Shown here in pieces: positions 4,213 through 5,845 of a stretch of 5,845 nucleotides of DNA. The stretch comes from Phycisphaeraceae bacterium (GTDB lineage Bacteria > Planctomycetota > Phycisphaerae > Phycisphaerales > Zrk34): positions 1 through 5,845 of the forward strand of contig JANQJT010000107.1 of NCBI GenBank assembly GCA_028281485.1. Reading direction: 5' to 3'. Position 1 is the stretch's first letter, and the number at the start of each line of letters is the position of its first letter. The position numbers and the translations under genes were made by a program. The notes under the pieces were generated by a model. That model did not search any database. It was not told the DNA's origin and worked only from the letters and a program-made list of their open reading frames with translations.

Positions 4213-5845
4213 TTATTCCGACGCGATGCCGTGGTAGGCGAGGAACTCCTGGAGGTGTTCTTCGCCCATGTACTTGGCGAGGATGCGAGGGTCGGTCTTG
4301 CGGAGGTCGGCCATCATGAAGGCGTCGAGGGCGTCGCCGAAGTCGGGGTCGAGGTTGCAGCCGAGGAACTCGGCGCCCATGCGGAGGTATTGCTTGATGA
4401 GGATGGGGACGCCGCGGGGCTGGGACTCGATGTCGTCGATGACCTCGTTGACCTCGGAGAGGTTGTCGATGCAGTAGGTGCTGGTGGCTTCGAGTCGCTT
4501 GGTTTTCTTGCTTTTTCTGCGGAGGGGGTTGCGTGCGCGGCAGAGTGCGGCGAGCTGGGGGGCGAAGTTGTTGGCGCGGAGGAAGGCGATGAGCAGTCGG
4601 CGTGAGATGTCGTGGTAGTCGTTGGAGATGGAGACCAGGCCGATGAGTCGGCAGTACTGGGGGTTGCGGTAGACGAAGGTGCAGACGCCCTTCCAGAGGT
4701 TGAGCAGGGGGGTGTAGGAGCGTTGGAACTCGGGGATGACGAAGGATCGGCCGAGCTCGATGGCGGGGTCGATCTGCTTGAGCAGTTCGAAGTTGAACTT
4801 GAAGAGTGTGTGTGTGTAGAGGCCTTTCATGCCGTAGCGTTGGACGAGGTGGTCGGTGAGGCCGAGGCGGTACCCGCCGACGATCTGTCGGGTGTCGGGC
4901 TTCCAGATGAACAGCTGGTGGTAGAAGTGGTCGAAGCGGTCGAGGTCGATGGGTTTTCCGGAGCCCTCGCCGACGGCGCGGAAGGCGACCTCGCGGAGTC
5001 GGCCGATCTCCTTGAGTGTGTTGGGTATGTTGGCGGCGGTGGTGCAGTAGATCTGCTGGTCGGAGGATTCGAGCAGGAGGTCGGCCTCGGGTAGTGCGGC
5101 GATTTCCTGTGCGATGATTTCGGGGTCGACGGGGTCGGCGATGGGCTGGAGCGCGGGGGCGTGGGCGTGTGACTTTTCGGATTCTTTCTTCTTCTCGGCG
5201 GTGTTGTCGCGTGCGGCGAGCATGTCGCACCGTGCGCGGCAGTAGTCGGTGACGGCGCGGTCGGACTCGAGCTTGGCGAGGCGGTCGGCGGCGATGGGTT
5301 TGCCGACGCGGATGGAGAGGGTGGTGCGGTTTTTCTTGAGCATCTCGCGCGCGAGCAGCGCGGTGCGGAGGCGGGGGTGGACGAGACCCATGAGGTGGAA
5401 CATGGGAGAGTTGGTGCCGTGGAAGTAGAAGGGGACGACGGTGGCGTTGGTTCGGCGGACGAGTCGGCCGACCATGTCGGTCCAGGGCGGATCGGTGATG
5501 CCGCGGTTGGCGAACTCGAAGTGTGCGACCTCGCCGGCGGGGAACATGCCCAGTGCGCCGCCGGACTTGAGGTGGCGGATGGCCTGTTTGAGGGGGGCGA
5601 GGTTGCGTGAGGCGGATTGCTTGGAGTTGAAGGGGTCGACGAGGATGAGCGAGGGGCGGAGCTCTTCGATGCGGCCGAGGATGAAGTTGGCCATGGTCTG
5701 GGCGTCGTCGGGGCGGATGCGGTTGAGGATGGACATCAGGGCGATGCCGTCGATGGCGCCGAAGGGGTGGTTGGAGACGATGAGGAGGGGACCGGTGTCG
5801 GGGATGCGTTTGAGCTCGGCGGGGTCGACGCTGACGCGGATGGAC
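4213..5845 (-). CDS. Two-domain acyltransferase: PlsC-like plus OlsB/hemolysin-like GNAT (OlsF-like), N-terminus truncated
   Basis: The frame runs from the right edge to TAA 4213-4215, with 543 residues visible; the ATG at 5736 is internal. The N-terminal domain (about 1-205) is a glycerolipid-type acyltransferase: GPLLIVSNHPFGAIDGIAL carries the catalytic NHP..D block (about 18-36), GALGMFPAGEVAHF is the phosphate/acyl motif (about 96-109), and VPFYFHGTNS follows. A charged linker, TAEKKKESEKSHAHAP (about 215-230), leads to a second domain (about 260-540) like COG3176 'putative hemolysin' and OlsB N-acyltransferases: LREVAFR, the GGYRLG strand, ELGRSFV, LLNLWKG, and the end VPILIKQYLRMGAEFLG followed by DPDF. 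In OlsF the C-terminal domain N-acylates ornithine with a 3-hydroxy acyl chain and the N-terminal domain adds the second chain. By analogy this may make an ornithine or other amino-acid lipid at the membrane; the substrate cannot be told from sequence. Confidence 0.82.
   Translation of the reverse strand, partial: SIRVSVDPAELKRIPDTGPLLIVSNHPFGAIDGIALMSILNRIRPDDAQTMANFILGRIEELRPSLILVDPFNSKQSASRNLAPLKQAIRHLKSGGALGMFPAGEVAHFEFANRGITDPPWTDMVGRLVRRTNATVVPFYFHGTNSPMFHLMGLVHPRLRTALLAREMLKKNRTTLSIRVGKPIAADRLAKLESDRAVTDYCRARCDMLAARDNTAEKKKESEKSHAHAPALQPIADPVDPEIIAQEIAALPEADLLLESSDQQIYCTTAANIPNTLKEIGRLREVAFRAVGEGSGKPIDLDRFDHFYHQLFIWKPDTRQIVGGYRLGLTDHLVQRYGMKGLYTHTLFKFNFELLKQIDPAIELGRSFVIPEFQRSYTPLLNLWKGVCTFVYRNPQYCRLIGLVSISNDYHDISRRLLIAFLRANNFAPQLAALCRARNPLRRKSKKTKRLEATSTYCIDNLSEVNEVIDDIESQPRGVPILIKQYLRMGAEFLGCNLDPDFGDALDAFMMADLRKTDPRILAKYMGEEHLQEFLAYHGIASE

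Noticed and set aside
4804..4816. TG dinucleotide run as a microsatellite or phase-variation tract
   Set aside because: It is only about five units long and encodes ordinary residues (YTHT) in the acyltransferase, with no sign of slippage.
4231..5094. Plus-strand open frames (124 and 160 codons) opposite the acyltransferase
   Set aside because: They are Val/Glu/Gly/Ala-rich antisense shadows with no ribosome site or family likeness.
4169..5230. Minus-strand open frame of 353 codons overlapping the acyltransferase
   Set aside because: It is extremely Arg/Pro/His-rich, as expected from an out-of-frame reading of GC-rich codons. The overlapping frame has real acyltransferase and GNAT motifs.

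Overview
The window is GC-rich, gene-dense bacterial DNA with a few AT-richer accessory genes. The product sequences and the frequent intergenic palindromes would fit a planctomycete, perhaps of the Phycisphaerae. That assignment is an inference from style and protein resemblance; no rRNA or other marker gene is present.

Layout, left to right. (1) Positions 1-925, plus strand: the 3' three quarters of a class I aspartate/aromatic aminotransferase, cut by the window edge. (2) Positions 1033-2149, plus strand: prfB, peptide chain release factor 2. It is split after codon 24 by an in-frame stop at a CTT-TAA-C slippery site, so the full 371-residue protein needs a +1 shift. (3) Positions 2150-2356: intergenic, holding a near-perfect 49-nt double hairpin, a GC hairpin that may be a terminator, and a promoter-like box. 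(4) Positions 2357-2803, plus strand: a small lipoprotein of unknown function. (5) Positions 2850-4080, minus strand: an AT-richer hypothetical protein, a doubtful 27-codon reading frame in front of it, and a second small lipoprotein. Copies of one palindromic repeat family lie between these genes. (6) Positions 4213-5845, minus strand: a two-domain acyltransferase (PlsC-like plus OlsB/hemolysin-like GNAT), cut by the right edge. It resembles the bifunctional OlsF class of aminolipid synthases.

The genes do not form one pathway. The aminotransferase and prfB are housekeeping genes in the same direction. The middle 1.4 kb looks like an accessory insert of small orphan genes and repeats.

The strongest biology is in prfB. 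Its frameshift stop is TAA instead of the usual TGA, and no Shine-Dalgarno-like stimulator is visible. The near-universal GGQ catalytic motif reads CGQ, and the usual histidine of the stop-codon-reading loop is glutamine. The codon-specificity tripeptide SPF is intact. These are readings of the raw sequence; whether they are lineage traits, a diverged paralogue or an assembly error needs alignment. The second notable pattern is that two unrelated minus-strand genes both end AAG-TAG, with the TAG supplied by the first bases of the palindromic repeat.
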